Positions 19,784 to 29,121 of a DNA stretch of 64,000 nucleotides are shown here, piece by piece. Below the pieces are notes generated by a model that saw only the letters and a list, made by a program, of their open reading frames with translations, searched no databases and had not been told where the DNA came from. The first letter of the stretch is position 1. Each line of letters opens with the position of its first letter. The stretch is from Phenylobacterium sp. (GTDB taxonomy: Bacteria; Pseudomonadota; Alphaproteobacteria; Caulobacterales; Caulobacteraceae): the NCBI RefSeq assembly GCF_016124325.1, contig NZ_WGNY01000014.1:203481-267480 (forward strand), given 5' to 3'. A program made the position numbers and the translations under genes.

Positions 19784-20637
19784 GTCTTGTCCCACCAGGG
19801 ATAGAGGTCGGGCATGTCCGAGGAGACCCGCCCCGGGAAACGGGGCGGGCGCTTCTCCAGGAAGGCGGCGACGCCTTCCTTCACGTCGGGGCCCGCGCCC
19901 AGGATCATGCTGAGCCTGCCGTCCACCGCCAGGACACCCGACGGATCGGCTTCGCCCGAGAACCGCCACAGCATCTGGCGCGCCAGGGCGATCGACACCG
20001 GCGCGGTGTTCTCGGCGATCTCCGCCGCGATCTCGCGGGCGCGCGCCAGCAGTTGATCGGGCGCGACCACCTCGCTCACCAGTCCCGCGGCCTGGGCCTC
20101 GGCGGCTGGGATCAGCGAGCCCCGAAGGCACCAGTTCAGGGCCTGGGGCAGACCCACCAGCTTGGGCAGGAACCAGGCGCTGCCGGCCTCCGGAACCAGC
20201 CCCCGCCGGGCGAAGACGAAGCCATAGCGCGCGCCCTCCGCGCAGATGCGGATGTCCATGGGCAGGGTGAGCGTCGCGCCGACGCCGACTGCGGCGCCGT
20301 TGATCGCCGCGATCGAGGGCTTTCGGCAGTTGAAGATGGCGCCGACGAACCCGCCGCCCTCGGCCCGCGCCCGATCCGGCGCCTGGAAGGCCACGGACCC
20401 TTCGGCCTGGGTGTCGAACGCGTTGGCGCCGCCCGAGATATCGGCCCCGGCGCAGAAGCCGCGGCCTGCGCCCGTGACGATCACCACGCGGACGGCGTCG
20501 TCCTCGTCGGCCCGCTGGAAGGCGTCGGTGAGCTCGGCCCCCATCACGGCGGTGTAGGCGTTCAGCTTGTCCGGCCGGTTGAGCGTGACGGTCAGCACGG
20601 GCCCGTCCAGCTCGTAGAGCAGGGTATCGTAGGCCAT
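19780..20637 (-). CDS. Enoyl-CoA hydratase/isomerase family protein
   Basis: 285-residue crotonase-fold protein. Oxyanion-hole segments are GRGFCAGADISGG and INGAAVGVGATLTLPMDIRI; the acidic residue position is in RRGLVPEAGSAWFLPKLVG, so hydratase chemistry on a 2-enoyl-CoA is plausible. The C-terminal FLEKRPPRFPGRVS is usual. It acts in fatty-acid or related acyl-CoA breakdown, exact substrate unknown. Monocistronic; no beta-oxidation partner is adjacent. Confidence 0.87.
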   Translation of the reverse strand: MAYDTLLYELDGPVLTVTLNRPDKLNAYTAVMGAELTDAFQRADEDDAVRVVIVTGAGRGFCAGADISGGANAFDTQAEGSVAFQAPDRARAEGGGFVGAIFNCRKPSIAAINGAAVGVGATLTLPMDIRICAEGARYGFVFARRGLVPEAGSAWFLPKLVGLPQALNWCLRGSLIPAAEAQAAGLVSEVVAPDQLLARAREIAAEIAENTAPVSIALARQMLWRFSGEADPSGVLAVDGRLSMILGAGPDVKEGVAAFLEKRPPRFPGRVSSDMPDLYPWWDKT

Positions 20638-20723
20638 GGCGTCCTCCCTCTATTTTCCCGCATAGACGCGCGCCTTCCCGGGCGGCAGGCAACCGCCGCG
20701 CCGATGCGCTATAGGCCGGCGTC

Positions 20724-22094
20724 GTGAGGAGCCTGCCCGCCACCGATCCGATTCCCGCGTCCGCAGACCTGGCCTGCGTGGCCCTGCGCGCCACGGCCTG
20801 GGCGGACCCCGTCTCCGTGGCTTCGGCCTTCGCCGACGAAGTCCACGCTTGCGTCCTGCTCTCGGGGGCCGATGGGTGGAGCTACGTCCTGCGGCGGCCG
20901 GACCGCGTGCTCGAGCCCTCGGGCGATCCCGCGTCGGCGCTGGCGTCGATGCTGGGCGCGCCGGTCTCGCTGGGCGACGGTCCGCCGTTCCAGGGCGGTG
21001 TCGTCGGCCTGGCCGCCTACGAGCTCTCGGCGCGGCTGGAGCCCACGGCGCCCCAGGGCCGCACCGGGTGGCCTGATCTGGTCCTGCTGCGCTATCCGGC
21101 GCTGCTCGCCTTCCACGAAGGCGGGCGGCGCGCCTTCGCCGTCGGCCGCGGCCCGGACGCGCGCTGCGCAGCGGCCCGGGCCGACGCGGCGTTGAGTTGG
21201 CTGGACGTCCCACGCCGTCGGAGGAGCGACGGCGTCCTCGCGCGGTCCGTGGCGCTGGCCACGACCGACGCCGATCACGCCGCGGCAGTGGCCGAAACCG
21301 TCGGGCGCATCGCCGCCGGGGAAATCTTCCAAGCCAATCTCGCCCGGCCCTGGCGGGGGCGGCTGGCGCCGCACGCTCGGCCCTTCGACCTCTTCGCCCG
21401 GCTGGCCGCCCAGAGCCCGGCCGGGTACGCGGCGTTCCTGAACCTGCCCGGCCGGGCCCTCGTTTCCAACTCGCCCGAGCGGTTCCTCTCGGTGCGGCCC
21501 GCCGCCGGCGGTCTCTGGGCCGAGACCCATCCGATCAAGGGCACGCGGCCGCGCGGGTCCGACGCCGCATCCGACGCCGCCCTGGCCGACGAACTCCGCG
21601 CCAGCCCCAAGGACCGCGCCGAGAACCTGATGATCGTCGACCTCATGCGCAACGATCTGGCGCGCACGTCGGCGCCGGGCACCGTCGTGGTCCCCGAACT
21701 GTTCGGCCTCGAGAGCTACGCAAACGTCCACCACCTCGTGAGTCGGATTCGGGCGCGCCTCGCGCCGGGCCGGAGCGCCTGGGACGCGTTCCTCGCCGCC
21801 TTCCCGCCGGGCTCGGTGACCGGCGCGCCCAAGCTGCAGGCGATGGCCGTGATCGCCCGACACGAGCCGCCCCGTGGCCCATACTGCGGCAGCCTGTTCT
21901 GGGCGGGCGCGGACGGGGCGCTGGAGGCCAGCGTGCTCATCCGTACGGTGTCCCTGATCGAAGAATCGGCAGGCTGGGCGTTCGAAGCCCGCGCAGGCGG
22001 CGGCGTCGTCGCCGACAGCGATCCCGCCGCCGAGACGGATGAGACCGCGGCGAAGATGGGCGCTATCCTGAAGGCTCTGACGGGAACGCCATGA
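20724..22094 (+). CDS. pabB: Aminodeoxychorismate synthase component I
   Basis: Converts chorismate and ammonia to 4-amino-4-deoxychorismate for p-aminobenzoate and folate synthesis, using ammonia from a separate PabA. Chorismate-binding motifs are SPERFL, HPIKGTRPRG (with the Lys that marks PabB rather than anthranilate synthase), LMIVDLMRNDLAR and PPGSVTGAPK. 456 residues, with no fused amidotransferase. GTG start at 20724. The stop overlaps the next start (ATGA, 22091-22094), coupling it to pabC. Confidence 0.92.
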   Translation: MRSLPATDPIPASADLACVALRATAWADPVSVASAFADEVHACVLLSGADGWSYVLRRPDRVLEPSGDPASALASMLGAPVSLGDGPPFQGGVVGLAAYELSARLEPTAPQGRTGWPDLVLLRYPALLAFHEGGRRAFAVGRGPDARCAAARADAALSWLDVPRRRRSDGVLARSVALATTDADHAAAVAETVGRIAAGEIFQANLARPWRGRLAPHARPFDLFARLAAQSPAGYAAFLNLPGRALVSNSPERFLSVRPAAGGLWAETHPIKGTRPRGSDAASDAALADELRASPKDRAENLMIVDLMRNDLARTSAPGTVVVPELFGLESYANVHHLVSRIRARLAPGRSAWDAFLAAFPPGSVTGAPKLQAMAVIARHEPPRGPYCGSLFWAGADGALEASVLIRTVSLIEESAGWAFEARAGGGVVADSDPAAETDETAAKMGAILKALTGTP

Positions 22095-22870
22095 CCGATA
22101 TCCCCCTCGACGACCGCGGCTTCACGCTTGGCCATGGTCTCTTCGAGACGGTGCTGTGGGCGGACGGCGAGTTCGCCTACTGGGACGCGCACGTCGAGCG
22201 CCTGGAGCGCGGATGCCGCGCGATCGGCCTGCCCGAACCGCCCCGCGCCGAGGTGATCGCCGCCGCGGAGGCCGCGCTGGAGACGGTCGGCAAGCCCGCC
22301 CGCGCCGCCGTGCGGATCAACTGGAGCGCCGGCTCGGGCGCGCGGGGCCTGGACCCGCCCGCCGAGTTCCATCCGAGGCTCGCGGCGACCGCTGTCGCGC
22401 AGGGTCGCGCGCCCGGGTCCGCGCAGCTGGCCACCGCCCGGGTGAGGCGCAACGATCGCTCGCCGACCGCACGGATCAAGAGCCTGTCCTATCTGGACAA
22501 CGTCCTGGCCCGCGCCGAGGCCCGCGCGGCCGGGGCCGACGAGGCCCTGATGCTCAACACGGCCGGCGAGGTCGCCTGCTGCGCGGCGGCCAACGTCTTC
22601 TGGCTGCGCCACGACGAGGTGTTCACCCCCGACTTGGAGTGCGGCGTGCTGGACGGGATCATGCGCCGTGAGGTGATCGCGGCCTGCTACGCCCTCGGCC
22701 TGCCGATCCACGAGGTGTTCGCCAACTCGGGCCGGTTGGCCGGCGCGCCGATGTTCATCACCAATAGCCTGACGGGCGTGCGCCCGGTGGCCAGCCTCGA
22801 CGGTCAGAAGCTGCCGACCTCACCCCTGATCGCGGCCATCGCCAAGGCGGTCAGTCGAGCCCGCAGATGA
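22091..22870 (+). CDS. pabC: Class IV aminotransferase, probable 4-amino-4-deoxychorismate lyase
   Basis: 259-residue fold-type IV PLP enzyme. The Schiff-base Lys is in RIKSLSYLDNVLARAEA and the PLP phosphate site in TNSLTGVRPV. Position directly behind pabB with a 4-bp overlap supports the lyase that releases p-aminobenzoate and pyruvate; a branched-chain or D-amino-acid aminotransferase would be the alternative from sequence alone. The 3' end overlaps the convergent class III aminotransferase by 20 bp. Confidence 0.87.
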   Translation: MTDIPLDDRGFTLGHGLFETVLWADGEFAYWDAHVERLERGCRAIGLPEPPRAEVIAAAEAALETVGKPARAAVRINWSAGSGARGLDPPAEFHPRLAATAVAQGRAPGSAQLATARVRRNDRSPTARIKSLSYLDNVLARAEARAAGADEALMLNTAGEVACCAAANVFWLRHDEVFTPDLECGVLDGIMRREVIAACYALGLPIHEVFANSGRLAGAPMFITNSLTGVRPVASLDGQKLPTSPLIAAIAKAVSRARR

Positions 22871-24176
22871 CCTCGCGGAGGATTTCGGCCATGAGGCCGA
22901 TCTGCGCCTCCTCGACGATCAGCGGCGGCGAGAGGCAGATGATGTCGCCCGCCGCGCGCACGGTGAGCCCGGCCTCGAAGGCCTTCACCAGCGCCTCGTA
23001 GCCGCGCGCGCCCGGCGCGCCTTTGCGCGGTTGGAGCTCCACCGCCGCCAGCAGGCCCACGTTGCGTATGTCGATGACGTGCGGGGCGTCGGCCAGGCGG
23101 TGGACCATCTCCTCCCAAATCGGGGCGAGGCCGGCCGCCCGCGTCAGCAGTCCCTCGCGCTCGTAGATGTCCATCGTCGCCATGCCGGCCGCGCAGGCCA
23201 GCGGATGGCCGGAGTAGGTGTAGCCGTGGAAGAACTCGATGCCCGCCTGGGAGGCCTCCATGATGGCGTCGTGCACATGGCGGCCCGCGAACACCGCGCC
23301 CATCGGGACGGTGGCGTTGGTGATGCCCTTGGCCGTGGTCATCAGGTCAGGGGTGACGTCGAAGAACTGCGACGCGAATGGCGTTCCCAGCCGGCCGAAC
23401 CCGGTAATCACCTCGTCGAAGATCAGCAGGATTCCGTGCCGGTCGCAGATCTCGCGCAGGCGCTGGAGGTAGCCCCTGGGCGGCGGCAGCACCCCGCCCG
23501 CGCCGGCTACGGGCTCGACGATCACCGCGGCGATGGTGTCGGCGCCGTGCAGCGCCACCAGCTGCTCCAGGTCCTCGGCGCGCTCGGCGCCGTGCTTCGG
23601 CAGGCCGCGGGCGAAGGCGTTGGCGGCCAGATCCTGGGTATGGCGCAGGTGGTCGGACGGCAGGGTCACATAGGCGCGGCGGTTGTTGACCAGCCCGCCC
23701 ACCGAGATGCCGCCGAAGCCCACCCCGTGATAGCCCTTCTCCCGGCCGATCAGGCGGGTGCGCTGCCCCTCGCCCCGGGCCCGGTGGTAGGCCATGGCCA
23801 TCTTGAGCGCCGTGTCGACCGCTTCCGAGCCCGAGTTCACATAGAAGATCCGGTCGAGGCCGGGCGGCGCGATCCTGGCCAGGCGCGCGGCGAAGTCGAA
23901 GGCGATCGGGTGGCCCATCTGGAACGAGGGCGCGTAGTCGAGGGCCAGCACCTGCCGCTGGAGGGCCTCGGCGATCTCGCGCCGCCCGTGGCCGGCGTTG
24001 ACGCACCAGAGCCCCGCGGTGCCGTCCAGAACCTCGCGGCCATCGTCGGCCCGGTAGTACATGCCGCTGGCCGAAACCAGCATCCGCGGCGCGCCCTTGA
24101 ACTGGCGGTTGGCCGTGAACGGCATCCAGAAGGCCGCAAGGTCAGTGGCGTTCCTGAGCGTCGTGGCGTCGTCCAT
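22851..24176 (-). CDS. Class III PLP-dependent aminotransferase (omega-transaminase type)
   Basis: 441 residues. Signature positions: YVNSGSEAVDTALKMAM (phosphate cup), GREKGYHGVGFGG, IFDEVITGFGRLG (Asp binding pyridine N), and TTAKGITNATVPMGAV (PLP Lys). The start LAAFWMPFTANRQFKGAPRM resembles omega-amino acid:pyruvate and polyamine transaminases. It probably moves an amino group from an omega-amino acid or amine to pyruvate or 2-oxoglutarate; the substrate cannot be fixed. Monocistronic and convergent with pabC. Confidence 0.87.
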   Translation of the reverse strand: MDDATTLRNATDLAAFWMPFTANRQFKGAPRMLVSASGMYYRADDGREVLDGTAGLWCVNAGHGRREIAEALQRQVLALDYAPSFQMGHPIAFDFAARLARIAPPGLDRIFYVNSGSEAVDTALKMAMAYHRARGEGQRTRLIGREKGYHGVGFGGISVGGLVNNRRAYVTLPSDHLRHTQDLAANAFARGLPKHGAERAEDLEQLVALHGADTIAAVIVEPVAGAGGVLPPPRGYLQRLREICDRHGILLIFDEVITGFGRLGTPFASQFFDVTPDLMTTAKGITNATVPMGAVFAGRHVHDAIMEASQAGIEFFHGYTYSGHPLACAAGMATMDIYEREGLLTRAAGLAPIWEEMVHRLADAPHVIDIRNVGLLAAVELQPRKGAPGARGYEALVKAFEAGLTVRAAGDIICLSPPLIVEEAQIGLMAEILREVICGLD

Positions 24177-24228
24177 GGCGGCATCCTCGTGGCTGGCGCC
24201 TCACGAAACCAGCTTCGGGGCGGCCTAG

Positions 24229-25491
24229 CTAGTCCCTGGCGGCCAACGGCCGGAAGTCCGGCCCGAGCGTACGGGCGGGACGCCCGAAGAGGCCGATGAG
24301 GGCCATCGCCGCAGCCGTCAGTCCGCAGGCCACGGCCGTCGGCGCCGGGCCGAGTCGAGCGAGCACGAACGGGCCCGCCGCTGTCGAGGCCATCATCGCG
24401 GTGATCACCAGCACCAGGCGCAGGCGAAGCACCGCGGCGTAGTCGTCGCTGGAAAGTCGGCTGGAGAAGAAGTTCAGCATCTGCAGGCCGGCGACGGAAT
24501 GCCCGACGCCCATCGCCAGGGCGGCGGCGGCCATGGCGGGGATGCGCGCCGGCGGCGGAAACAGGGCCGCGGCTCCGACGAGCGCCTGGGCGAGGCCGAT
24601 CGCCAGATAGCCCTCGAACTGCCGCCGCAACGGCCGGCGCGGCTCGGTCAGCACCACCAGCGGACCCGCCAGCAGCTCGGTGACGGCCACGGCCCCGAAC
24701 ACCACGGCGACGCCCGCGAGGCCGGCGGCGCTTCCGCCCTCGGCGAAGATCAACGGGACGGCGACGGTGAACCCCAGCGCATACGAGCCGCCGCGGACGC
24801 CGGTGGTGATCAGCGCGCTCCAGACGCCCGGGCAGCCGTTGGCGGCGTGGACGCCTCGCGCCAGGCGGCGGAAGAAGCCGACCCGGTTGGCGACGGCGGC
24901 GGATCGCGGCGGATCCATGGCGTGGCCTACCGCCGCGACCGCGCCGGCCGAGGCCAGGAAGCTGACGGCGTTGGCGGTCAGGAGGTGGATGGCCGGCAGG
25001 ACGGCCATGGCGGCGGCCGCCAGGAACGGGCCAGCCGCCTGGGCGACGCGGACGGTGCTGTCGAACAGTCCGTTGGCGGCCCGCAACCCGCCCTCGGGCG
25101 CCAGCGCCGGCAGGCTCGACAGGAACACCGGCCGGCTTGCCGCGCCCAGGGCGCCCAGCAGCACGCTGACCCCCACCAAGACCGGAAAGGTCGGGCCGGA
25201 GGCCGCGGCGATCACCACCGCCGCGCAGGCGGCGGCCGACAGCAGGTCGGCTCCGATCAGGAACCCCCTTCGGGGCAAGGTTTCGACGAGCGGGCCGCCC
25301 AGGATGCTGACGGCCAGGATCGCCGCCGATTGGGCCGTCACCAGCAGCGAGGCGTTGGGCCCGGCCAGCTTCGCCGCCAGCCACAGGGCGCCTACCCGGT
25401 ACAGCTCTCCGCCGATCGCCGACAGCGCCAGGCCGGTCCACAGGACGCGGATACGCCGGTCCCGCAGCAGGTCGAGGTAGGGATGGGCCAT
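24229..25491 (-). CDS. MFS transporter
   Basis: 420 residues with about twelve membrane spans and the DRRIRVLWTGLALSAIGGELYRVGALWLA start typical of the drug-efflux-like MFS permeases related to enterobactin exporter EntS and MacA-type proteins. Few charged residues lie within the spans. Substrate and direction of transport are unknown; efflux is more likely from family resemblance. It follows the aminotransferase on the same strand but is upstream of it by 52 bp, so they may be co-transcribed. Confidence 0.82.
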   Translation of the reverse strand: MAHPYLDLLRDRRIRVLWTGLALSAIGGELYRVGALWLAAKLAGPNASLLVTAQSAAILAVSILGGPLVETLPRRGFLIGADLLSAAACAAVVIAAASGPTFPVLVGVSVLLGALGAASRPVFLSSLPALAPEGGLRAANGLFDSTVRVAQAAGPFLAAAAMAVLPAIHLLTANAVSFLASAGAVAAVGHAMDPPRSAAVANRVGFFRRLARGVHAANGCPGVWSALITTGVRGGSYALGFTVAVPLIFAEGGSAAGLAGVAVVFGAVAVTELLAGPLVVLTEPRRPLRRQFEGYLAIGLAQALVGAAALFPPPARIPAMAAAALAMGVGHSVAGLQMLNFFSSRLSSDDYAAVLRLRLVLVITAMMASTAAGPFVLARLGPAPTAVACGLTAAAMALIGLFGRPARTLGPDFRPLAARD

Positions 25492-25647
25492 GGCCGCGGA
25501 GTGTCACGCCCGAATCGCCCCCCTTGCCAATGAAGGTTCCGGGGCGGGATGGTGCAGGCAATGACCAGGCGCCGCTAAGCGCGATCCGCGAATGTGGACA
25601 TCGCACTCGAACCTTTGACCCCGAGCGCCGGGCGGGAGGAGACGGAC

Positions 25648-26889
25648 ATGCGCTTCGGCGTCTTCTACGAGCATCAGCTGCCCAAGCCCTGGAACGAGGG
25701 CGACGAGGCCCGCCTGTTCCACGAGGCCCTGGAGCAGGTCGTCCTCGCCGACCGGCTGGGCTACGACTACGCCTGGGAGGTCGAGCATCACTTCCTGGAG
25801 GAGTATTCCCACTCCTCCGCGCCCGAGGTGTTCCTGGCCGCCTGCGCGGCGCTCACCAAGACCATCCGGGTCGGCCACGGCATCCGCCAGGTGATCCCCA
25901 ACTACAACCACCCCGCCCGCACGGCCGAGGGCCTGGCGACGCTGGACATCGTCTCGAACGGCCGGCTCGACTTCGGCATCGGCGAGGGGGCGACGCGGCT
26001 GGAGCTGGGCGGTTTCGCGATCCCGGCCAAGGAGAAGCGGGCGCTGGCGCTGGAGGCGGCCGAGCAGATCGCCAACATGCTCGTGATGAGCCCCTATCCC
26101 GGCTACGAGGGGCGCGGCTTCTCGTTCCCCTGCCGCAACGTGGTGCCGAAGCCGATGCAGAAGCCGCATCCGCCGATGTGGATGGCCTGCACCAACCGCG
26201 ACACGATCAAGATCGCCGCGCAGAACGGCATCGGGGCGTTGGCCTTCTCGTTCCTCGATCCCGAGGAGGCCAAGACCTGGGCCGACATCTACTACGGCAT
26301 CATCAAGTCGGAGGAGTGCGTGCCGCTGGGCCATGCGGTGAACGCCAACCTGGCCATGGTGTCGAACTTCTCGGTGCACCACGACCGGGACGAGGCGATC
26401 CGACGCGGGCAGGAGGGCTTCGAGTTCTTTTCCTACGCGGTGAACGCCCTGGTGGCGCACGACGTCTATCCGGGCCGCTCCTCGCTGTTCGCCGATTTCC
26501 AGAGGAGCCGGGCCGCTTCGGACGACGAGATCATCGCCGCGCGCAAGGCCGCCCGCCATAACGCCAACGGCATCGGCACGCCCGACGACATCCGCGAGCA
26601 CATCGAGGGGTTCCAGGCCGCCGGCGTCGACCAGGTGATCTTCATGCAGCAGGCGGGGCGCAACCGGCACGACCACATATGCCAGTCGCTGGAGCTGTTC
26701 GCGGCCGAGGTGATGCCGGGCTTCAAGGCCGGCGCCGCCGAGCGCGAGGCGAAGAAGGCCGCCGAGCTCGCGCCCTATATCGAGGCCGCTATGGCGCGGA
26801 AGAGATGGATGCCCCCGCTCGCGGCCGAAGATATCCCGGTGGTTCCCGCGTCCCGCCCGAAGGCGCAGATCAATGAGGCGGCCAGATAA
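25648..26889 (+). CDS. LLM-class flavin-dependent oxidoreductase
   Basis: 413 residues; bacterial-luciferase-like TIM barrel using FMNH2 or F420-type cofactor. Starts MRFGVFYEHQLPKPW, with the family motif AWEVEHHFLEEYSHSSAPEVF and GHGIRQVIPNYNHPARTAE. ATG 25648 has a GGGAGGAG ten bases upstream and matches the family start; a longer frame from 25594 is less likely. The substrate is unknown. Monocistronic. Confidence 0.87.
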   Translation: MRFGVFYEHQLPKPWNEGDEARLFHEALEQVVLADRLGYDYAWEVEHHFLEEYSHSSAPEVFLAACAALTKTIRVGHGIRQVIPNYNHPARTAEGLATLDIVSNGRLDFGIGEGATRLELGGFAIPAKEKRALALEAAEQIANMLVMSPYPGYEGRGFSFPCRNVVPKPMQKPHPPMWMACTNRDTIKIAAQNGIGALAFSFLDPEEAKTWADIYYGIIKSEECVPLGHAVNANLAMVSNFSVHHDRDEAIRRGQEGFEFFSYAVNALVAHDVYPGRSSLFADFQRSRAASDDEIIAARKAARHNANGIGTPDDIREHIEGFQAAGVDQVIFMQQAGRNRHDHICQSLELFAAEVMPGFKAGAAEREAKKAAELAPYIEAAMARKRWMPPLAAEDIPVVPASRPKAQINEAAR

Positions 26890-27056
26890 ATCTGCCGCGA
26901 ATGTCGCGTGATTACTATCGGTGTGCTTAGTCGTCGCATCATGGTGAACGCTTCATAAGCCATGTTTGCTGAAAATCTTCGCTCGTTAGTTGCGAGATTC
27001 ACGATCCATACACGCTGAAGTGACATCATGCGGGCGCTTCAGAAGGAGTAGCTCGC

Positions 27057-27272
27057 ATGAGCATCAATGCGCTCACGCCGCCGACGGCCGCTGCGCCGCC
27101 GCCGCCCGTGCCGCCGGTCTCGCCGGTCCAGGCCCCGGCGGAGCCCGCAGTCGCCACCTCGGACAGCGACGACAAGGACAACGCGTCCAGTGACTCGCGG
27201 GAGGACCGGTCCCCGCCGCCCCCGCCGAAGCCCCCGGAAGGCCAGGGCCAGCTCTTCGACCTGAGGGTCTGA
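27057..27272 (+). CDS. Small proline-rich acidic protein, unknown
   Basis: 71 residues beginning MSINALTPPTAAA, with runs of Pro (PPPPVPPV near 14-21; PPPPPKPPE near 53-61) separated by an acidic Ser/Asp tract (SDSDDKDNASSDS) and a hydrophobic end (GQLFDLRV). It should be disordered; there is no signal peptide or membrane span. AAGGAG at 27043-27048 is eight bases before the ATG, and codon use is GC-rich like its neighbours, which supports translation. A 6-bp inverted repeat (CTGAAG 27015-27020 / CTTCAG 27037-27042) ends immediately before the Shine-Dalgarno sequence. Family not recognised. Confidence 0.65.
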   Translation: MSINALTPPTAAAPPPPVPPVSPVQAPAEPAVATSDSDDKDNASSDSREDRSPPPPPKPPEGQGQLFDLRV

Positions 27273-27314
27273 TCCGACGACATTCCCCGGCGCGCGCCGC
27301 GGCCGGGACCTGCG

Positions 27315-27920
27315 CTAGCGGGCCGTCCAGGACGGCTGGCCGATGCCGTCGGTGCGGCATTCGCGGCCGTGCAGGCAGACTTCCCGGAACTGCAGCAGGA
27401 ACGCCGCCGTCGGCGGGTTCACCCAGTCGCCGCGCGCGTGCATGCGCAGGATCGCCGGACCGCCCGCCGGGTTGGCTTCGGCGCGCGGGGCCTCGGGGTG
27501 ATCCAGGTCGGCGATCGGCACCGCCCAGGCCAGCCACACCTCGTCGGGATTGGGCGCGAGCACCAGCGGCTCGGCCGACCAGAACACCACCGGGGTCACC
27601 ACATGGCCGCCGAGCGTCGCGAGATCGTCCAAAAGGCCCAGGGCGGCCGCGCGCGGCAGGCTGACGCCGAGCTCCTCTGCGGTCTCGCGCCGGGCGGTGT
27701 CCACCGCGTCCTCGCCGGGCTCGGTATGGCCGCCGGGCAGGGCGTAGTTTCCGGCGTTGCGCCGCAGGTGCTGCGCCCGGCGGGTCAGGAAGAAGGCCGG
27801 CCCGTCGTCGGTGGGCGACAGCACGATCGCCACCGCCGCGCGCCGCCGGCCCTCGTCGGGCAGGGCGATGCGGGAAAAGCCGGCGAAATTGGCCTCGATG
27901 CGGGCGCGAAGATCTTGCAC
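27315..27920 (-). CDS. Nudix hydrolase, CoA pyrophosphatase-like
   Basis: 201 residues. The Nudix box is complete (GGHTEPGEDAVDTARRETAEELG) when read as G-x5-E-x7-RE-x2-EE-x-G. The preceding FFLTRRAQHLRRNAGNYALP matches the extra motif of coenzyme A diphosphatases (NUDT7/8 group), so hydrolysis of CoA or acyl-CoA to phosphopantetheine and 3',5'-ADP is the best guess. No operon partner. Confidence 0.82.
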   Translation of the reverse strand: MQDLRARIEANFAGFSRIALPDEGRRRAAVAIVLSPTDDGPAFFLTRRAQHLRRNAGNYALPGGHTEPGEDAVDTARRETAEELGVSLPRAAALGLLDDLATLGGHVVTPVVFWSAEPLVLAPNPDEVWLAWAVPIADLDHPEAPRAEANPAGGPAILRMHARGDWVNPPTAAFLLQFREVCLHGRECRTDGIGQPSWTAR

Positions 27921-27967
27921 CCGCTCTCTAGAGCGCTCCGCTGCCCGGGGCGCAACCCGCTCCGCCT

Positions 27968-29026
27968 CTAGGCGGTGGCCAGCGCCGGGTAGTCGACATA
28001 GCCCGCCGCGCCGGGCCCGTAGAAGGTCTGGGGCTGTGGCGGGTTGAGATCGGCGCCCGCCTTCAGGCGCTCCACCAGGTCGGGGTTGGCGATATAGGCC
28101 TTGCCGAAGCCGACGGCGTCCGCCGTCCCGGCGTCGAGCAGGGCCTGGCCCGTCTTGGCGTCGAGGCCCTCGTTGGCGATGTAGACGCCACCGAACAGGG
28201 CCTTGAGCTGCGGCGAAAGGCTGTCGGCGCCCACGTGCTCGCGGGCCATCAGGAAGGCGAGGTTCCGCTCGCGCGCGGCGCGGGCCACGTGGCCGAACGT
28301 CGCCGCCAGATCGGAGTCGCCCATGTCGTGGGCGTCGGCGCGCGGCGCCAGGTGCAGGCCGACGCGGTCCGGGCCCCAGACGGAGACGGCCGCATCCACC
28401 GCCTCGAACATCAACCGCGCGCGGTTCTCGATCGATCCGCCGTATTCGTCATCGCGCTGGTTGGTGGTGTCCTGCAGGAACTGGTCGAGCAGGTAGCCGT
28501 TGGCGCCGTGCAGCTCCACGCCGTCGAAGCCGGCGCGCTGGGCGTTCTGCGCCCCCTTTCGATAGGCCGCGACGACCGCCTTGATCTCGGGAACCGTCAG
28601 CGGACGCGGAGTGGGGTAGGGCCGCTCGGGCCGCAGCAGGCTCACATGGCCGCGCGCCGCCACCGCGCTGGCCGAGACCGGGGCCTCGCCGCCCAGGAAG
28701 CTGGGGTCCGAGATGCGGCCCACGTGCCAGAGCTGCAGGAAGATGCGCCCGCCCCTGTCGTGGACGGCGCGGGTTACCGCCTTCCAGCCCTCGACCTGGT
28801 CTTCCGACCAGATGCCGGGGCTGCCGGCGTAGCCTACGCCCTTCGGCGTCACGGAAGTGGCCTCGGAGATGATCAGGCCGGCCGAGGCGCGCTGGGCGTA
28901 GTATTCGGCCACCAGCGGGCCGGGCGTGCGCTCGTCGCCGGTGCGCAGGCGGGTGAGCGGCGCCATGACGATGCGGTTGTTCAGCGTGAGGTCGCCGACC
29001 TTCAGGGGATCGAACAGGGTAGGCAT
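27968..29026 (-). CDS. Alkene reductase (N-ethylmaleimide reductase type, OYE family)
   Basis: 352-residue FMN enzyme of the classical Old Yellow Enzyme branch: LFDPLKVGDLTLNNRIVMAPLTR start, QLWHVGRISDPSF, the substrate-binding HGANGYLLDQFLQDTTNQRDDEYGG and SIENRARLMFEAVDA. Members reduce alpha,beta-unsaturated carbonyls, nitroaromatics and nitrate esters with NADPH. Sequence is closer to NemA/XenB-like proteins than the OYE-like gene at 2.5 kb. Position upstream of a FabL-like SDR on the same strand is not tight enough to claim an operon (95 bp). Confidence 0.9.
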   Translation of the reverse strand: MPTLFDPLKVGDLTLNNRIVMAPLTRLRTGDERTPGPLVAEYYAQRASAGLIISEATSVTPKGVGYAGSPGIWSEDQVEGWKAVTRAVHDRGGRIFLQLWHVGRISDPSFLGGEAPVSASAVAARGHVSLLRPERPYPTPRPLTVPEIKAVVAAYRKGAQNAQRAGFDGVELHGANGYLLDQFLQDTTNQRDDEYGGSIENRARLMFEAVDAAVSVWGPDRVGLHLAPRADAHDMGDSDLAATFGHVARAARERNLAFLMAREHVGADSLSPQLKALFGGVYIANEGLDAKTGQALLDAGTADAVGFGKAYIANPDLVERLKAGADLNPPQPQTFYGPGAAGYVDYPALATA

Positions 29027-29121
29027 GGCGAGGTTCCCGGGAGCGGAATTTTCGGTTGCAGCTTAGGTAGGCGCCGGATCGTCGGATTCACCCGCAGAAA
29101 TCCTCGCGCGTCGTTGAGAAA

